A stretch of 64,000 nucleotides of DNA from Enterobacteriaceae bacterium RIT714 (lineage in GTDB: Bacteria > Pseudomonadota > Gammaproteobacteria > Enterobacterales > Enterobacteriaceae). Below are positions 24,238 through 37,017 of this stretch, in pieces. Where the stretch lies: assembly GCA_009668015.1 (NCBI GenBank), contig WJYB01000010.1:1-64000 (forward strand), written 5' to 3'. The notes below the pieces were generated by a model. The model searched no databases. It was not told the origin of the DNA and was given only the letters and a program-made list of their open reading frames with translations. The number at the start of each line of letters is the position of its first letter. Positions within the stretch are counted from its first letter, which is position 1. The position numbers were made by a program, and so were the translations under genes.

Positions 24238-25086
24238 TCAAACCAGTTTTTTTACCAGCGCTTCACTGTGACGAATACGTTCCGGCGCATGCTCAAGATC
24301 CTGTTGCACCAGTGCCATAAACAGGAGATCCGTCAGCATCATCTGCGCACTGGTCGATGAAATTGCCGCACTGCGAGTCGCTTGTTCTTCTGCGATAGTG
24401 TACAGACAGCGCGTCGCCCGCTGCTGGAGCGCATTCGGGGTAAAACCGGTTATCGCCAGAATCTTGCCCCCCACGCGTAATGTCTCATCGGCGGCAAGAT
24501 TGACCTCACGCCGTTCGCCGGAATAGGAAATGGCCAGCAGCAAATCGTCTGGATCCATGGCCTGCACGGTGGATAACAGGGCGTGCATGTCCTGTTCGAC
24601 GATGGCGTTATAACCTATTTTGGTCAGCTTCCAGCCAAAATTACGCGCAACCAGCCCGGAGGCGCCAATGCCCGTCAGGATGATGCGCCGCGCAGTCCGC
24701 AACATTGCCACGCTCTCCAGCAGTTTCTCCTCGCTGTTCACATCCAGCGTGGCATGCATGGCCGTCACATTCTCTTTGATGAGTTTTTCACCCACCAGAC
24801 GCATGGGGTCGTCGCCGCGAATCTGATTATGCAGCGGCATGGATTGCGGATTCGGATTGTTGACCAGCGCTTCGCTGATGGCCAGCTTCAGCGCCGGAAA
24901 ACCTTTGAAACCAATCTTCTGCGCAAATTTCACCACACTCGACTGGCTCACTCCCGCTTCACTTGCCAGCTGCTGCGAACTCAAATGCCGGGCATAATCC
25001 GGCTGCGCCAGCAGGAAATCCGCCAGTTTCTTATCGCTCTGGGCAAAGCCCGCGTAACGCTGACGAATACGAATTAAACAGTTCAT
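24238..25086 (-). CDS. yfhH: RpiR-family regulator (YfhH/MurR-like)
   Basis: The 282-residue protein has an N-terminal RpiR helix-turn-helix (about 35-70, LASEAGVSQSSVVKFAQKIGFKGFPALK) and a C-terminal SIS sugar-phosphate-binding domain (about 125-260, LTGIGASGLVARNFGWKL). It diverges from murQ, whose product also has a SIS domain and acts on MurNAc 6-phosphate. It therefore probably represses murQP and senses MurNAc-6-phosphate, as MurR does in E. coli. Its position next to yfhL matches yfhH, which in K-12 is separate from murQP. Confidence 0.88.
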   Translation of the reverse strand: MNCLIRIRQRYAGFAQSDKKLADFLLAQPDYARHLSSQQLASEAGVSQSSVVKFAQKIGFKGFPALKLAISEALVNNPNPQSMPLHNQIRGDDPMRLVGEKLIKENVTAMHATLDVNSEEKLLESVAMLRTARRIILTGIGASGLVARNFGWKLTKIGYNAIVEQDMHALLSTVQAMDPDDLLLAISYSGERREVNLAADETLRVGGKILAITGFTPNALQQRATRCLYTIAEEQATRSAAISSTSAQMMLTDLLFMALVQQDLEHAPERIRHSEALVKKLV

Positions 25087-25126
25087 ATGCTCTCCTGGCG
25101 AAAATGTGATTGCTGCAGCAAAACAA

Positions 25127-25191
25127 GAATTTTACTCGCCCGAATGAATTTTATATTCCATTATAGTACGGTTAATGTGAATTAAAAATTC
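25127..25191 (+). promoter_or_regulatory. murQP promoter with candidate RpiR operators
   Basis: TATAGT (25162-25167) is a plausible -10. Around it lie two direct copies of GAATTTTA (25127-25134 and 25146-25153, 19 bp apart) and a palindrome GAATT-AAA-AATTC (25179-25191). They are candidates for binding by the adjacent RpiR regulator; this is inferred from repeats and position only. Confidence 0.45.
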
Positions 25192-25205
25192 TTGAGGTAC
25201 AAAAG

Positions 25206-26099
25206 ATGAATCTCGGCTCATTAGTTTCTGAAACCCGTAACCCGCAAACCATGGATTTGGATGCGCTCTCCACCCTTGACCTGGTAAGCCGTTTTAATCA
25301 ACAGGATACGCTGGTCGCGCTGGCAGTGAAAGAGACATTGCCAGAGGTTGCCAAAGCCGTGGATGCCGCTGCCAGTGCGCTGAAATCGGGCGGACGCATC
25401 ATTTACATGGGAGCAGGGACCAGCGGGCGTCTCGGTGTACTGGATGCGTCCGAATGTCCGCCAACGTTTGGTGTGCCGCATGGCCGGGTGGTAGGACTGA
25501 TTGCCGGGGGCCCCGGAGCGTTGTTAAAAGCGGTTGAAGGAGCTGAAGACAATAATCAACTGGGCGCCGACGATCTCATGGCATTAAATCTGACCGCGCA
25601 GGATCTGGTCGTCGGCCTGGCCGCGTCTGGCCGTACGCCGTATGTCATTGGCGGTCTGGAATACGCAAAAAGTCAGGGTTGTACCACCGTTGCAATCTCC
25701 TGTAATCCAGGCTCGCCTATTGCTCAGGTGGCGGCAATTGCGATCTCTCCGGTGGTAGGACCCGAAGCACTGACCGGCTCAACGCGCCTGAAGTCCGGCA
25801 CGGCACAGAAACTGGTGCTTAACATGATCTCTACCGGCGCGATGGTGAAATACGGCAAGGTCTACCAGAATCTGATGGTGGATATGAAGGCCACCAATAT
25901 CAAGCTGGTGGACAGAGCGTGTCGCATGGTTGTTGAGGCCACCGGGGCGAGCCGCGAAGAAGCAGAAAACGTACTCAAACAGACCGATCATGAGGTGAAA
26001 CCGGCCATTCTGATGATTCTGAGCGGGCTGGATGCCGCGGCAGCGCGGGCAAAACTCGATGCGCATCAGGGATTCTTACGGGCGGCTTTAGAAAACTAA
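25206..26099 (+). CDS. murQ: N-acetylmuramic acid 6-phosphate etherase
   Basis: MurQ splits MurNAc 6-phosphate into GlcNAc 6-phosphate and D-lactate in peptidoglycan recycling and MurNAc use. The 297-residue protein is a SIS-domain etherase with [21 protein letters not shown] near residues 60-85 (catalytic Glu) and the C-terminal helical segment. It is close to the E. coli length (298). It lies in an operon with the PTS permease 16 bp downstream. Confidence 0.95.
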   Translation: MNLGSLVSETRNPQTMDLDALSTLDLVSRFNQQDTLVALAVKETLPEVAKAVDAAASALKSGGRIIYMGAGTSGRLGVLDASECPPTFGVPHGRVVGLIAGGPGALLKAVEGAEDNNQLGADDLMALNLTAQDLVVGLAASGRTPYVIGGLEYAKSQGCTTVAISCNPGSPIAQVAAIAISPVVGPEALTGSTRLKSGTAQKLVLNMISTGAMVKYGKVYQNLMVDMKATNIKLVDRACRMVVEATGASREEAENVLKQTDHEVKPAILMILSGLDAAAARAKLDAHQGFLRAALEN

Positions 26100-26115
26100 A
26101 ATAACCGAGGCGTGT

Positions 26116-27477
26116 ATGGAAAAGACAGCAGCGCTCGCCAGCGATATTTTGCAGGGGATTGGCGGGGAGAAAAATATCCGACGTCTGGAAAACTGCATGA
26201 CGCGCGTACGGGTAGAAGTGCAGGACGACGATCGGCTGGATCTGGATCGTCTGAAAAAGCTCTCCGGCGTCAGCGGCTACGTTAAACAGGGGGCGCAACA
26301 TCAGCTGATTGTTGGCCCGGGCAAAGCCGCGCAGGTGGTGGAAGCTATGCGTGCGTTAATGACCGGCGAAGAAGCCGGATTGCTTGACGATACCGAACGC
26401 AACAAAGCGCAGGCAAAAGCCAAATACAAAGCCCCGATGAGCGATGCGCTGCGACAGCTGGCCAATGTCTTTATTCCGCTGATTCCGGCTTTTATTGCCT
26501 CTGGTCTGATCACCGGCATCATCAATATTCTCAAGCGCCCGGATATCGTCGGCGATTTTGCCACGCACTACCCCAATATGCTGGGGATTTTGGGCATTTT
26601 TGGCAGCGCGGTGTTTACCATTATGAACATCCTGGTGGGCGTCAATGCGGCGAAGGTGTTTGGCGGATCGCTGGCCATGGGCGGCGTGATGGCTGGCATA
26701 CTGTCCAGCCCGCAACTGGCGCAAATCACCCTGTTTGGCGAGGCGCTTCAGCCTGGACGGGGCGGCGTGATTGCGGTGCTGCTGGTGGTTGTCCTGATGT
26801 GCTGGGTCGAGAAAAAGCTGCGCAGCATGCTTCCGGGCTCGATAGAGCTGATCCTCAATCCGCTGCTGACGACACTCATTACGGGCAGCGTGGCCATTAT
26901 TGCTCTGCAACCGCTCGGAGGCTGGATTTCCGACGCGATCGCCCACGGGGCGTCGCTGGCTATCGATCGCGGCGGTTTGCTGGTCGGGGCGATTCTGTCC
27001 GGAACATTCCTGCCGCTGGTCTTAACCGGGTTGCATCAGGGGCTGGTGCCCATTCACGTTGAGCTGGTTCAGGCGCACGGTTACAACGCGCTATTGCCAA
27101 TATTATCAATGGCCGGGGTAGGCCAGGTCGGTGCTGCCATCGCGGTGCTGATGAAGACCCGCAACGCTCGCCTGAAAAAAGTCATCAAGGGGGCGTTGCC
27201 AGTGGGTTTGCTCGGTATTGGTGAACCCCTTATTTTTGGGGTGACGCTGCCGCTTGGAAAGCCGTTTATCGGTGCCTGTCTTGGCGGCGCGCTGGGCGGT
27301 GCGCTGATCAGCTACTGGAAAGTGGCAACCGTTATTACCTTCGGGATCTCCGGTTTACCCCTGGCATTAACCATCGTGACCGGAAAAGTCATGCTCTATC
27401 TGTTAGGCTATTTGATAGCGGTTATCGCCGGGTTCCTGTTTACCTGGCTGTTAGGGTTCAACGATCCAGAGGAGTAA
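26116..27477 (+). CDS. murP: PTS N-acetylmuramic acid-specific EIIBC component
   Basis: MurP imports MurNAc and phosphorylates it to MurNAc 6-phosphate, the MurQ substrate. The 453-residue protein has an N-terminal glucose-family EIIB domain (about 1-90, phospho-Cys27 in LENCMTRVRV) and a C-terminal EIIC domain with about ten membrane segments and the GIGEPLIFGVTLP motif. There is no EIIA domain, so EIIA-Glc must be supplied in trans, as in E. coli. Substrate is inferred from the murQ partner. Confidence 0.9.
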   Translation: MEKTAALASDILQGIGGEKNIRRLENCMTRVRVEVQDDDRLDLDRLKKLSGVSGYVKQGAQHQLIVGPGKAAQVVEAMRALMTGEEAGLLDDTERNKAQAKAKYKAPMSDALRQLANVFIPLIPAFIASGLITGIINILKRPDIVGDFATHYPNMLGILGIFGSAVFTIMNILVGVNAAKVFGGSLAMGGVMAGILSSPQLAQITLFGEALQPGRGGVIAVLLVVVLMCWVEKKLRSMLPGSIELILNPLLTTLITGSVAIIALQPLGGWISDAIAHGASLAIDRGGLLVGAILSGTFLPLVLTGLHQGLVPIHVELVQAHGYNALLPILSMAGVGQVGAAIAVLMKTRNARLKKVIKGALPVGLLGIGEPLIFGVTLPLGKPFIGACLGGALGGALISYWKVATVITFGISGLPLALTIVTGKVMLYLLGYLIAVIAGFLFTWLLGFNDPEE

Positions 27478-27480
27478 GGT

Positions 27481-30123
<2,643 letters not shown>

Positions 30124-30288
30124 TTAGTTAATTCTCTGCGCCGTGCGATGCCTCAGTGTGCTGTAGCCATGTTAAGAATAAGGTTTGCTATTGAATGTGC
30201 GGCATTTTGCGTAAACTTGCGCCAGTTGGCAACCAATTAGAGAGTTTGGTCACATCAATTGATAAAGAACGGTATTGATTTTATTTCG

Positions 30289-30304
30289 ACGCAAACGGTT
30301 TCGT
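30289..30304 (+). promoter_or_regulatory. PurR operator of purL
   Basis: ACGCAAACGGTTTCGT is a close match to the PurR consensus ACGCAAACGTTTNCGT. It overlaps the -35 region of the promoter whose -10 is TATAAT at 30322-30327, so PurR with bound purine base would block polymerase. Confidence 0.88.
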
Positions 30305-30327
30305 CGGCGCTCAGGATTCTCTATAAT
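30299..30327 (+). promoter_or_regulatory. Promoter of purL
   Basis: A perfect -10 TATAAT (30322-30327) follows a weak -35 TTTCGT (30299-30304) by 17 bp. The predicted start is near 30334, 56 nt before the purL start. Confidence 0.75.
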
Positions 30328-30389
30328 GACGCCCGTTTTCCCCTTGCGCACACTGTAAGCGCCTCAGGCGCTTCGAAGACGAGAGACTT

Positions 30390-33300
30390 ATGATGGAAAT
30401 TCTGCGTGGTTCGCCTGCACTGTCTGCCTTCCGTATCAACAAACTGCTGGCACGTTTTCAGGCTGCCGATCTTCCGGTAAGCCATATTTACGCTGAGTAT
30501 GTCCATTTTGCTGACCTGAATGCTCCGTTAAATGCGCAGCAACAGGCGCAGCTCGAACGTTTGCTCAAGTATGGACCGAGTTTGAGCAGCCATGCGCCAA
30601 CCGGCAAACTGATCCTGGCGACACCTCGCCCTGGCACCATCTCCCCCTGGTCTTCTAAAGCCACCGACATCGCCCACAACTGCGGGCTGACCCAGATTAA
30701 TCGTCTGGAGCGCGGGGTGGCGTATTATGTTGAAGCCTCGACCCTGACGAAAGAACAATGGCAGACGGTTGCCGATGAACTGCACGATCGCATGATGGAG
30801 AGCGTGTTTGCCTCTCTGGACGACGCGCAGCAACTGTTCTCCCACCATCAACCCGCACCTGTTCAAAGCGTGGATTTGCTGGGGCAGGGCCGTCAGGCGC
30901 TGATTGACGCTAACCTGCGTTTAGGGCTGGCGCTGGCGGATGACGAGATTGATTACCTGCAGGATGCGTTCGTTAAGCTGAACCGCAACCCGAACGATAT
31001 TGAACTCTATATGTTTGCGCAGGCCAACTCTGAGCACTGCCGTCATAAAATTTTTAATGCCGACTGGATTATCGACGGCGAAGAACAGCCTAAGTCGCTG
31101 TTCAAAATGATTAAAAACACCTTTGAACAGACTCCGGATCACGTGCTGTCGGCTTATAAAGACAACGCGGCGGTGATGGAAGGTTCCGAGGTTGGCCGCT
31201 TCTTCGCCGACCGCGAAGCAGGGCGCTATGATTTCCATCAGGAGCCGACGCACATTCTGATGAAAGTGGAAACCCATAACCACCCGACGGCAATTTCGCC
31301 ATGGCCAGGTGCAGCGACCGGTTCCGGCGGTGAAATCCGTGATGAAGGCGCGACCGGGCGCGGTGCAAAACCAAAAGCGGGCCTGGTGGGCTTTTCGGTG
31401 TCTAACTTGCGTATTCCGGGCTTCGAACAGCCGTGGGAAGAAGATTTCGGTAAGCCGGAGCGCATTGTTACCGCACTCGACATCATGACCGAAGGCCCCC
31501 TCGGCGGCGCGGCGTTTAACAACGAATTTGGTCGCCCGGCGCTGAACGGCTACTTCCGTACCTATGAAGAGAAAGTGGATAGCCACAACGGCGAAGAGCT
31601 ACGCGGCTACCACAAGCCGATCATGCTGGCGGGCGGGATCGGTAATATCCGTGCCGATCACGTGCAAAAAGGTGAGATCACCGTTGGCGCCAAACTGATC
31701 GTGCTGGGTGGCCCGGCAATGAATATCGGGCTGGGCGGTGGCGCGGCATCATCTATGGCCTCTGGCCAGTCTGATGCGGATCTGGATTTTGCCTCTGTGC
31801 AGCGTGACAACCCGGAGATGGAGCGTCGTTGCCAGGAAGTAATCGACCGCTGCTGGCAGCTTGGGGATGCAAACCCAATCCTGTTCATCCATGACGTCGG
31901 TGCGGGCGGTTTGTCAAACGCCATGCCGGAGCTGGTGAGCGACGGCGGGCGCGGCGGACGCTTTAACCTGCGTGACATCCTGAGCGATGAGCCAGGAATG
32001 AGCCCGCTGGAAATCTGGTGTAACGAATCTCAGGAACGCTATGTGCTGGCGGTTTCCCCCGATCAGTTGCCGCTGTTTGATGAACTGTGTCGCCGCGAAC
32101 GCGCACCGTATGCGGTGATCGGCGAAGCCACAGAAGCGCTGCACCTGAGCATGAACGATCCGCATTTTGACAATCAGCCGATTGATCTGCCGCTGGATGT
32201 GCTGCTGGGCAAAACGCCGAAAATGACCCGCGACGTGCAAACCCGTCAAGCTGCGGGCAAAGCGCTGGATCTGCACGGAATCACGATTGCTGATGCCGTG
32301 AACCGTATTCTGCATCTGCCGGCGGTGGCTGAGAAAACCTTCCTCGTTACGATCGGCGATCGCTCGGTAACTGGCATGGTGGCGCGTGACCAGATGGTGG
32401 GACCGTGGCAGATCCCGGTGGCGAACTGCGCAGTGACCACCGCGAGCCTGGACAGCTATTACGGCGAAGCGATGGCGTTAGGTGAACGTACGCCGGTCGC
32501 GCTGCTGGACTTTGCGGCTTCTGCGCGCCTGGCGGTGGGTGAAGCGCTGACCAACATCGCCGCCACGCAGATTGGCGATATCAAACGCATTAAGCTTTCC
32601 GCTAACTGGATGGCCGCGGCCGGTCATCCGGGTGAAGACGCTGGTCTGTACGAGGCGGTGAAAGCGGTGGGTGAAGAGCTGTGTCCGGCTCTCGGTCTGA
32701 CGATTCCGGTGGGCAAAGACTCAATGTCGATGAAAACCCGCTGGCAGGAAGGAAGCGAGCAGCGCGAGATGACCTCTCCGCTGTCGCTGGTGATCACCGC
32801 GTTTGCCCGCGTGGAAGATGTCCGTCATACCATCACACCGCAGCTCTCGACGAAAGACAATGCGCTGTTGCTGATTGATTTGGGTAAAGGCCACAACGCG
32901 CTCGGCGCAACTGCTCTGGCTCAGGTTTATCGTCAGCTGGGTGATAAACCGGCCGACGTGCGCGATGTGGCGCAGCTGAAAGGGTTCTACGACGCTATCC
33001 AGGCGCTGGTCGCCGCGCGTCAGCTGCTGGCCTATCATGACCGTTCAGACGGTGGCCTGCTGGTGACGCTGGCAGAAATGGCGTTCACTGGTCATTGCGG
33101 TGTGGAAGCCAATATCGCCTCGCTGGGCGACGATCGTCTGGCGGCGCTGTTTAACGAAGAGCTGGGGGCGGTCATTCAGGTGCGCGCCGAAGATCGTGAA
33201 GCGGTTGAAGCGCTGCTGGCGCAGTACGGTCTGGCAGATTGCGTGCATTATCTCGGGAAGGCCGTCACCGGCGATCGCTTTGTTATCGAAGCGGACGGTC

Positions 33301-34277
33301 ATGCGGTGTTCAGCGAGAGCCGCTCAACGCTGCGTATGTGGTGGGCGGAGACCACCTGGCAGATGCAGCGCCTGCGCGATAACCCGGAGTGTGCCGATCA
33401 GGAGCATGAGGCAAAAGCGAAGGACAGCGATCCGGGCCTGAACGTGAAGCTCTCTTTCGATATCAACGACGATATCGCCGCACCGTACATCGCGACCGGA
33501 GCACGTCCGAAAGTGGCCGTGTTACGCGAGCAGGGCGTGAACTCCCATGTTGAAATGGCGGCGGCGTTCCATCGGGCAGGCTTTGATGCCATCGACGTGC
33601 ATATGAGCGATCTGCTGGCTGGGCGTATCGGTCTGGAAGATTTCCAGGCGCTGGTGGCCTGCGGTGGCTTCTCTTACGGGGACGTACTCGGTGCAGGCGA
33701 GGGATGGGCGAAGTCGATTCTCTTCAACAACCGCGTGCGCGATGAGTTCGAAACCTTCTTCCATCGCCCGCAGACGCTGGCACTGGGCGTCTGTAATGGC
33801 TGTCAGATGATGTCTAATCTGCGTGAACTGATCCCGGGAAGCGATGCGTGGCCGCGCTTTGTCCGTAACCAGTCCGACCGCTTCGAAGCGCGTTTTAGCC
33901 TGGTAGAAGTGACACAAAGCCCGTCGCTACTGTTGCAGGGAATGGTGGGGTCACAAATGCCAATCGCGGTTTCTCATGGCGAAGGCCAGGTCGAAGTGCG
34001 TGACTCAGCGCATCTCGCCACGCTCGAAAGCAAAGGGCTGGTCGCGCTGCGCTTTGTGGACAACTTCGGCAAAGTGACGCAAACCTACCCGGCTAACCCT
34101 AACGGATCGGCGAATGGTATCACTGCGGTGACCAGCGAAACCGGTCGCGTCACTATCATGATGCCGCACCCTGAGCGCGTATTCCGTACCGTGAGTAACT
34201 CGTGGCATCCGGAAAACTGGGGCGAAGACAGCCCGTGGATGCGGATTTTCCGTAACGCGCGTAAACAGTTGGGTTAA
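30390..34277 (+). CDS. purL: Phosphoribosylformylglycinamidine synthase
   Basis: PurL converts FGAR, ATP and glutamine to FGAM in purine synthesis. The 1295-residue large-type enzyme (same length as E. coli) has an N-terminal PurS-like domain, a linker, two FGAM-synthase catalytic halves (about 220-980) with the ATP/FGAR motifs [18 protein letters not shown] and [12 protein letters not shown], and a C-terminal class I glutaminase. The glutaminase nucleophile is in [10 protein letters not shown] near residue 1135, and the His/Glu pair is in [10 protein letters not shown] terminator follows. Confidence 0.98.
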   Translation: MMEILRGSPALSAFRINKLLARFQAADLPVSHIYAEYVHFADLNAPLNAQQQAQLERLLKYGPSLSSHAPTGKLILATPRPGTISPWSSKATDIAHNCGLTQINRLERGVAYYVEASTLTKEQWQTVADELHDRMMESVFASLDDAQQLFSHHQPAPVQSVDLLGQGRQALIDANLRLGLALADDEIDYLQDAFVKLNRNPNDIELYMFAQANSEHCRHKIFNADWIIDGEEQPKSLFKMIKNTFEQTPDHVLSAYKDNAAVMEGSEVGRFFADREAGRYDFHQEPTHILMKVETHNHPTAISPWPGAATGSGGEIRDEGATGRGAKPKAGLVGFSVSNLRIPGFEQPWEEDFGKPERIVTALDIMTEGPLGGAAFNNEFGRPALNGYFRTYEEKVDSHNGEELRGYHKPIMLAGGIGNIRADHVQKGEITVGAKLIVLGGPAMNIGLGGGAASSMASGQSDADLDFASVQRDNPEMERRCQEVIDRCWQLGDANPILFIHDVGAGGLSNAMPELVSDGGRGGRFNLRDILSDEPGMSPLEIWCNESQERYVLAVSPDQLPLFDELCRRERAPYAVIGEATEALHLSMNDPHFDNQPIDLPLDVLLGKTPKMTRDVQTRQAAGKALDLHGITIADAVNRILHLPAVAEKTFLVTIGDRSVTGMVARDQMVGPWQIPVANCAVTTASLDSYYGEAMALGERTPVALLDFAASARLAVGEALTNIAATQIGDIKRIKLSANWMAAAGHPGEDAGLYEAVKAVGEELCPALGLTIPVGKDSMSMKTRWQEGSEQREMTSPLSLVITAFARVEDVRHTITPQLSTKDNALLLIDLGKGHNALGATALAQVYRQLGDKPADVRDVAQLKGFYDAIQALVAARQLLAYHDRSDGGLLVTLAEMAFTGHCGVEANIASLGDDRLAALFNEELGAVIQVRAEDREAVEALLAQYGLADCVHYLGKAVTGDRFVIEADGHAVFSESRSTLRMWWAETTWQMQRLRDNPECADQEHEAKAKDSDPGLNVKLSFDINDDIAAPYIATGARPKVAVLREQGVNSHVEMAAAFHRAGFDAIDVHMSDLLAGRIGLEDFQALVACGGFSYGDVLGAGEGWAKSILFNNRVRDEFETFFHRPQTLALGVCNGCQMMSNLRELIPGSDAWPRFVRNQSDRFEARFSLVEVTQSPSLLLQGMVGSQMPIAVSHGEGQVEVRDSAHLATLESKGLVALRFVDNFGKVTQTYPANPNGSANGITAVTSETGRVTIMMPHPERVFRTVSNSWHPENWGEDSPWMRIFRNARKQLG

Positions 34278-34300
34278 CTTCCATCCCCACGCCTTTCTTG

Positions 34301-34328
34301 AAGCTCCCGTCAGGGAGCTTTTTTTTTG
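34301..34328 (+). terminator. Terminator after purL
   Basis: AAGCTCCC and GGGAGCTT pair around a 4-nt loop and are followed by nine T in total. A textbook intrinsic terminator. Confidence 0.93.
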
Positions 34329-34348
34329 TGACGGTGCGCAGGAGTCGG

Positions 34349-34366
34349 TGTCGGGTAATCCCGACA
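34349..34366 (+). promoter_or_regulatory. GlrR binding site 1 upstream of glmY
   Basis: TGTCGGGTAATCCCGACA is a perfect TGTC-N10-GACA site, the GlrR operator pattern described for glmY in enterobacteria. It lies about 213 bp upstream of the glmY start. Confidence 0.8.
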
Positions 34367-34381
34367 ATAGCGGATCTTGTA

Positions 34382-34399
34382 TGTCTCCAAAAGGAGACA
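34382..34399 (+). promoter_or_regulatory. GlrR binding site 2 upstream of glmY
   Basis: TGTCTCCAAAAGGAGACA is a second perfect TGTC-N10-GACA site, exactly 33 bp (about three helical turns) after site 1. Confidence 0.8.
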
Positions 34400-34444
34400 T
34401 TTAAGTCATTGATTAATAAAAGGGTTGAAAAAAGCCGATTAAGG

Positions 34445-34462
34445 TGTTGCTGATTAGAGACA
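34445..34462 (+). promoter_or_regulatory. GlrR binding site 3 (degenerate) upstream of glmY
   Basis: TGTTGCTGATTAGAGACA matches TGTC-N10-GACA with one change in the left half. It is 63 bp (six turns) after site 2, so all three sites lie on the same helix face. Confidence 0.6.
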
Positions 34463-34551
34463 CTTAGGCTGAAAATCATTCGATCGGTAATCAACATGAA
34501 AATGAGATAAATGCTTTGTTTTTCATGGTGTTAATATTTTATTTTCATTTA

Positions 34552-34571
34552 TGGCACGGCTGTTGCATAAT
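34552..34571 (+). promoter_or_regulatory. Sigma-54 promoter of glmY with overlapping sigma-70 elements
   Basis: TGGCACGGCTGTTGCA (34552-34567) fits the sigma-54 consensus TGGCACG-N4-TTGCA with GG and GC at the -24/-12 positions for a start at 34579. CATAAT (34566-34571) can serve as a sigma-70 -10 for the same start, as known for the dual glmY promoter of E. coli. Confidence 0.88.
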
Positions 34572-34578
34572 ATTAACC

Positions 34579-34762
34579 AGTGGCTCATTCACCCTCTTAT
34601 GTCAGCCCCTTCGGGACGCGCTACATAAACTTCGAATGACGCACAACAAGGTGCCTGCCGTCCAACTACTGATTATAGCGATGCTTTATCAGACCCAGGG
34701 CGAAACGTCGAGTAAGGCACCGCCTCATTCCATCACAAAGCCGGGTTTTTACCCGGCTTTGT
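34579..34762 (+). ncRNA. glmY: Small regulatory RNA GlmY
   Basis: This 184-nt gene closely matches E. coli GlmY from AGTGGCTCATTC to its terminator. GlmY titrates the adapter RapZ and so protects the homologous sRNA GlmZ, which activates glmS translation; it thereby tunes glucosamine 6-phosphate synthesis. The central RapZ-binding hairpin (around TGCCTGCCGTCC...) and the conserved segment TATCAGACCCAGGGCGAAAC are present. The promoter and GlrR sites upstream connect it to the GlrK/GlrR system encoded just downstream. Confidence 0.93.
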
Positions 34763-34765
34763 TGT
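34736..34765 (+). terminator. GlmY terminator
   Basis: CAAAGCCGGGT and ACCCGGCTTTG form an 11-bp stem with a T-rich loop, ending in GTTG. It forms the 3' hairpin of GlmY. Confidence 0.85.
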
Positions 34766-34822
34766 ATCTGAAGGGCAGACTCGGTTACGCTCTCCTGACA
34801 CCCTGACTGAGAGAGTAATGCG

Positions 34823-36256
34823 TTGAAACGCTGGCCTGTTTTTCCTCGCTCCCTGCGACAGCTCGTTATGATGGCGTTCTTGCTGATCCTGTTACCACTG
34901 CTGGTACTGGCGTGGCAGGCATGGCAGAGCCTTAATGCGCTTAGTGCTCAGGCGGCGCAGACTAACCGTACCACGCTGATTGATGCCCGCCGCAGCGAGG
35001 CGATGACCAATGCGGCGCTGGAAATGGAGCGCAGCTATCGCCAGTATTGCGTGCTCGATGACCCCAGGCTGGCGAAGGTGTATCAGAATCAACGTAAACG
35101 CTACAGCGAAATGCTGGATGCCCATGCCGGCGTGTTGCCCGATGACAAACTCTACCAGGCTTTGCGCCAGGATCTGAACGACCTGGGCCAGCTACAGTGC
35201 AAAAATAGCGGCCCTGATGCCGTCGCTACTATTCGCCTCGAAGCCTTTGCCAACGCCAACACCGAGATGGTGCAGTCCACCCGCACCGTCGTTTTCTCTC
35301 GTGGTCAGCAACTTCAGCAAGAGATTGCCGAACGCGGTCAGTTCTTTGGCTGGCAGGCGCTGGTGCTGTTTATGGTGAGTCTGGGATTGGTCCTGCTGTT
35401 TACGCGTATGATCATCGGGCCGGTGAAGGGGATTGAGCGGATGATCAATCTTCTGGGGGAAGGCAAGTCGCTTGGCAACACCGTTGTCTTTAAAGGGCCA
35501 CGGGAGTTACGCTCGGTGGGGCAGCGCATCATCTGGCTCTCCGAACGGCTGGCATGGCTGGAATCTCAGCGCCATCAATTTTTGCGTCATATCTCTCATG
35601 AATTAAAAACGCCACTCGCCAGCATGCGCGAAGGCACCGAGCTGCTGGCCGACGAAGTGGCGGGGCCGCTCACCTCCGAGCAAAAAGAAATTGTTGAGAT
35701 TCTGGATGCCAGCAGCCGCAATCTGCAAAAGCTGATTGAGCAACTGCTTGATTACAATCGTAAACTTGCAGACGGCGCCGTCGAGCTGGAAAAAGTGGAG
35801 ATTGAACCGCTGGTGGATATGGTTCTCTCCGCCCACAGCCTGCCAGCGCGAGCTAAAATGATGCATACCGAGCTGGAACTCAATGAGCCGGTCTGCTTTG
35901 CAGAGCCTATGCTGTTAATGAGCGTGCTGGATAATCTTTATTCCAATGCGGTGCACTATGGTACTGAATCCGGTAACATTTATATTCGCAGCTTTACCCA
36001 CGGTTCGCGGGTCTGTATCGACGTCGCCAACACCGGTAGCCCCATTCCGGATGATGAAAAAAAGATGATTTTTGAGCCCTTTTTCCAGGGAAGTCATCAG
36101 CGAAAAGGTGCGGTTAAAGGGAGCGGTCTGGGCTTAAGTATTGCCCGCGATTGCATACGACGTATGCACGGTGAGCTTTACATCTCGCATGACGATCGTG
36201 CGGATGTGTGCTTTCGAATCGAACTGCCCCTTGAGCCGGAAAAATCAATGAAATGA
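34823..36256 (+). CDS. glrK: Sensor histidine kinase GlrK (QseE)
   Basis: GlrK senses an envelope-related signal and phosphorylates GlrR. The 477-residue inner-membrane kinase has two membrane segments (about 13-32 and 176-196) that enclose a periplasmic helical sensor domain, a HAMP-like linker, the HisKA box RHISHELKTP with phospho-His259, and an ATPase domain (N box NLYSNAVHYG, G2 box GSGLGLSIAR). It starts with TTG at 34823 preceded by GAGAG, and the N-terminus MKRWPVFPRS aligns with E. coli. It is coupled to the next gene by ATGA. Confidence 0.94.
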   Translation: MKRWPVFPRSLRQLVMMAFLLILLPLLVLAWQAWQSLNALSAQAAQTNRTTLIDARRSEAMTNAALEMERSYRQYCVLDDPRLAKVYQNQRKRYSEMLDAHAGVLPDDKLYQALRQDLNDLGQLQCKNSGPDAVATIRLEAFANANTEMVQSTRTVVFSRGQQLQQEIAERGQFFGWQALVLFMVSLGLVLLFTRMIIGPVKGIERMINLLGEGKSLGNTVVFKGPRELRSVGQRIIWLSERLAWLESQRHQFLRHISHELKTPLASMREGTELLADEVAGPLTSEQKEIVEILDASSRNLQKLIEQLLDYNRKLADGAVELEKVEIEPLVDMVLSAHSLPARAKMMHTELELNEPVCFAEPMLLMSVLDNLYSNAVHYGTESGNIYIRSFTHGSRVCIDVANTGSPIPDDEKKMIFEPFFQGSHQRKGAVKGSGLGLSIARDCIRRMHGELYISHDDRADVCFRIELPLEPEKSMK

Positions 36257-36273
36257 ATCTAAGTCTGGTGAGT

Positions 36274-37017
36274 ATGTCACACGTCTTTTCCCGCGCGATT
36301 ATCGCAGCGTTTTCCAGCAAAGTTCTCCGTTCAGGGCTGTCATGTCTGCTCCTGGCGGGGTGCGTTTCACACACGCCAAAAAGTGCCATCAGCGATAAAC
36401 AAGACAATAAATTACCTGAGCATCAGTTGGCCGATTTCCTTTCTACCGATTGCAACGACATCTGGCTGCTCGGGGGGCATGAAGTGGAGTCGAATCCCCT
36501 GTTCTGGCTGCGCGGTATGGACTGCGCAGAGCGTCTTGCGCCTGCGGCAGCTCGCGCGCAGGCCCATCTGTGGGCCGATGACACCTGGCAGGATACCTTT
36601 AAGCGGGGCATTCTCCTGGCCACGGCGAAAATCAACCCGGTTGAACGCCGCGCCAATACCACGCGAATGGATGCGCTTAGTTCGCAAATTCCGGCCCAGA
36701 TTCGCCCGCTGTATCAATTGTGGCGTGACGGGCAAGTGCTGCAGTTGCAGCTTGCCGAAGAACGCTTCCGCTACAGCAAGCTGCAGCAATCCGCAGACGG
36801 TGAGCTGGACTCGCTGCGCCAGCAGCAGCAGTATTTACGTTCCCAGCTGGATACCACAACGCGTAAGCTGGAAAACCTGACGGATATTGAGAGACAACTG
36901 TCTACCCGCAAACCGGCCAGTAATTATCTGCAGGATGGCTCGAAAAACAACGCGCAGCCCGCGAAAACCCCGGATCAGGAAAGTGATACCCAGAAACAAG
37001 AGGAAGTGAAGCCATGA
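36274..37017 (+). CDS. qseG: Outer-membrane lipoprotein QseG
   Basis: QseG is a lipoprotein that contacts the periplasmic part of the GlrK kinase and supports its activity. From the ATG at 36274 the precursor is 247 residues with lipobox LAGC (Cys30), followed by a Gln-rich coiled-coil (about 145-205, LQLQLAEERFRYSKLQQS) and a charged tail. An alternative ATG at 36253 overlaps the glrK stop (ATGA) and adds seven residues. I prefer 36274 because GGTGAG precedes it and the N-terminus then resembles the E. coli protein. The N-terminal region is divergent. Confidence 0.85.
   Translation: MSHVFSRAIIAAFSSKVLRSGLSCLLLAGCVSHTPKSAISDKQDNKLPEHQLADFLSTDCNDIWLLGGHEVESNPLFWLRGMDCAERLAPAAARAQAHLWADDTWQDTFKRGILLATAKINPVERRANTTRMDALSSQIPAQIRPLYQLWRDGQVLQLQLAEERFRYSKLQQSADGELDSLRQQQQYLRSQLDTTTRKLENLTDIERQLSTRKPASNYLQDGSKNNAQPAKTPDQESDTQKQEEVKP

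Noticed and set aside
36253..36273. Upstream ATG of qseG overlapping the glrK stop
   Set aside because: It gives seven extra residues with no visible ribosome-binding site; the ATG at 36274 has GGTGAG and a better leader peptide. Kept as an alternative in the gene entry.
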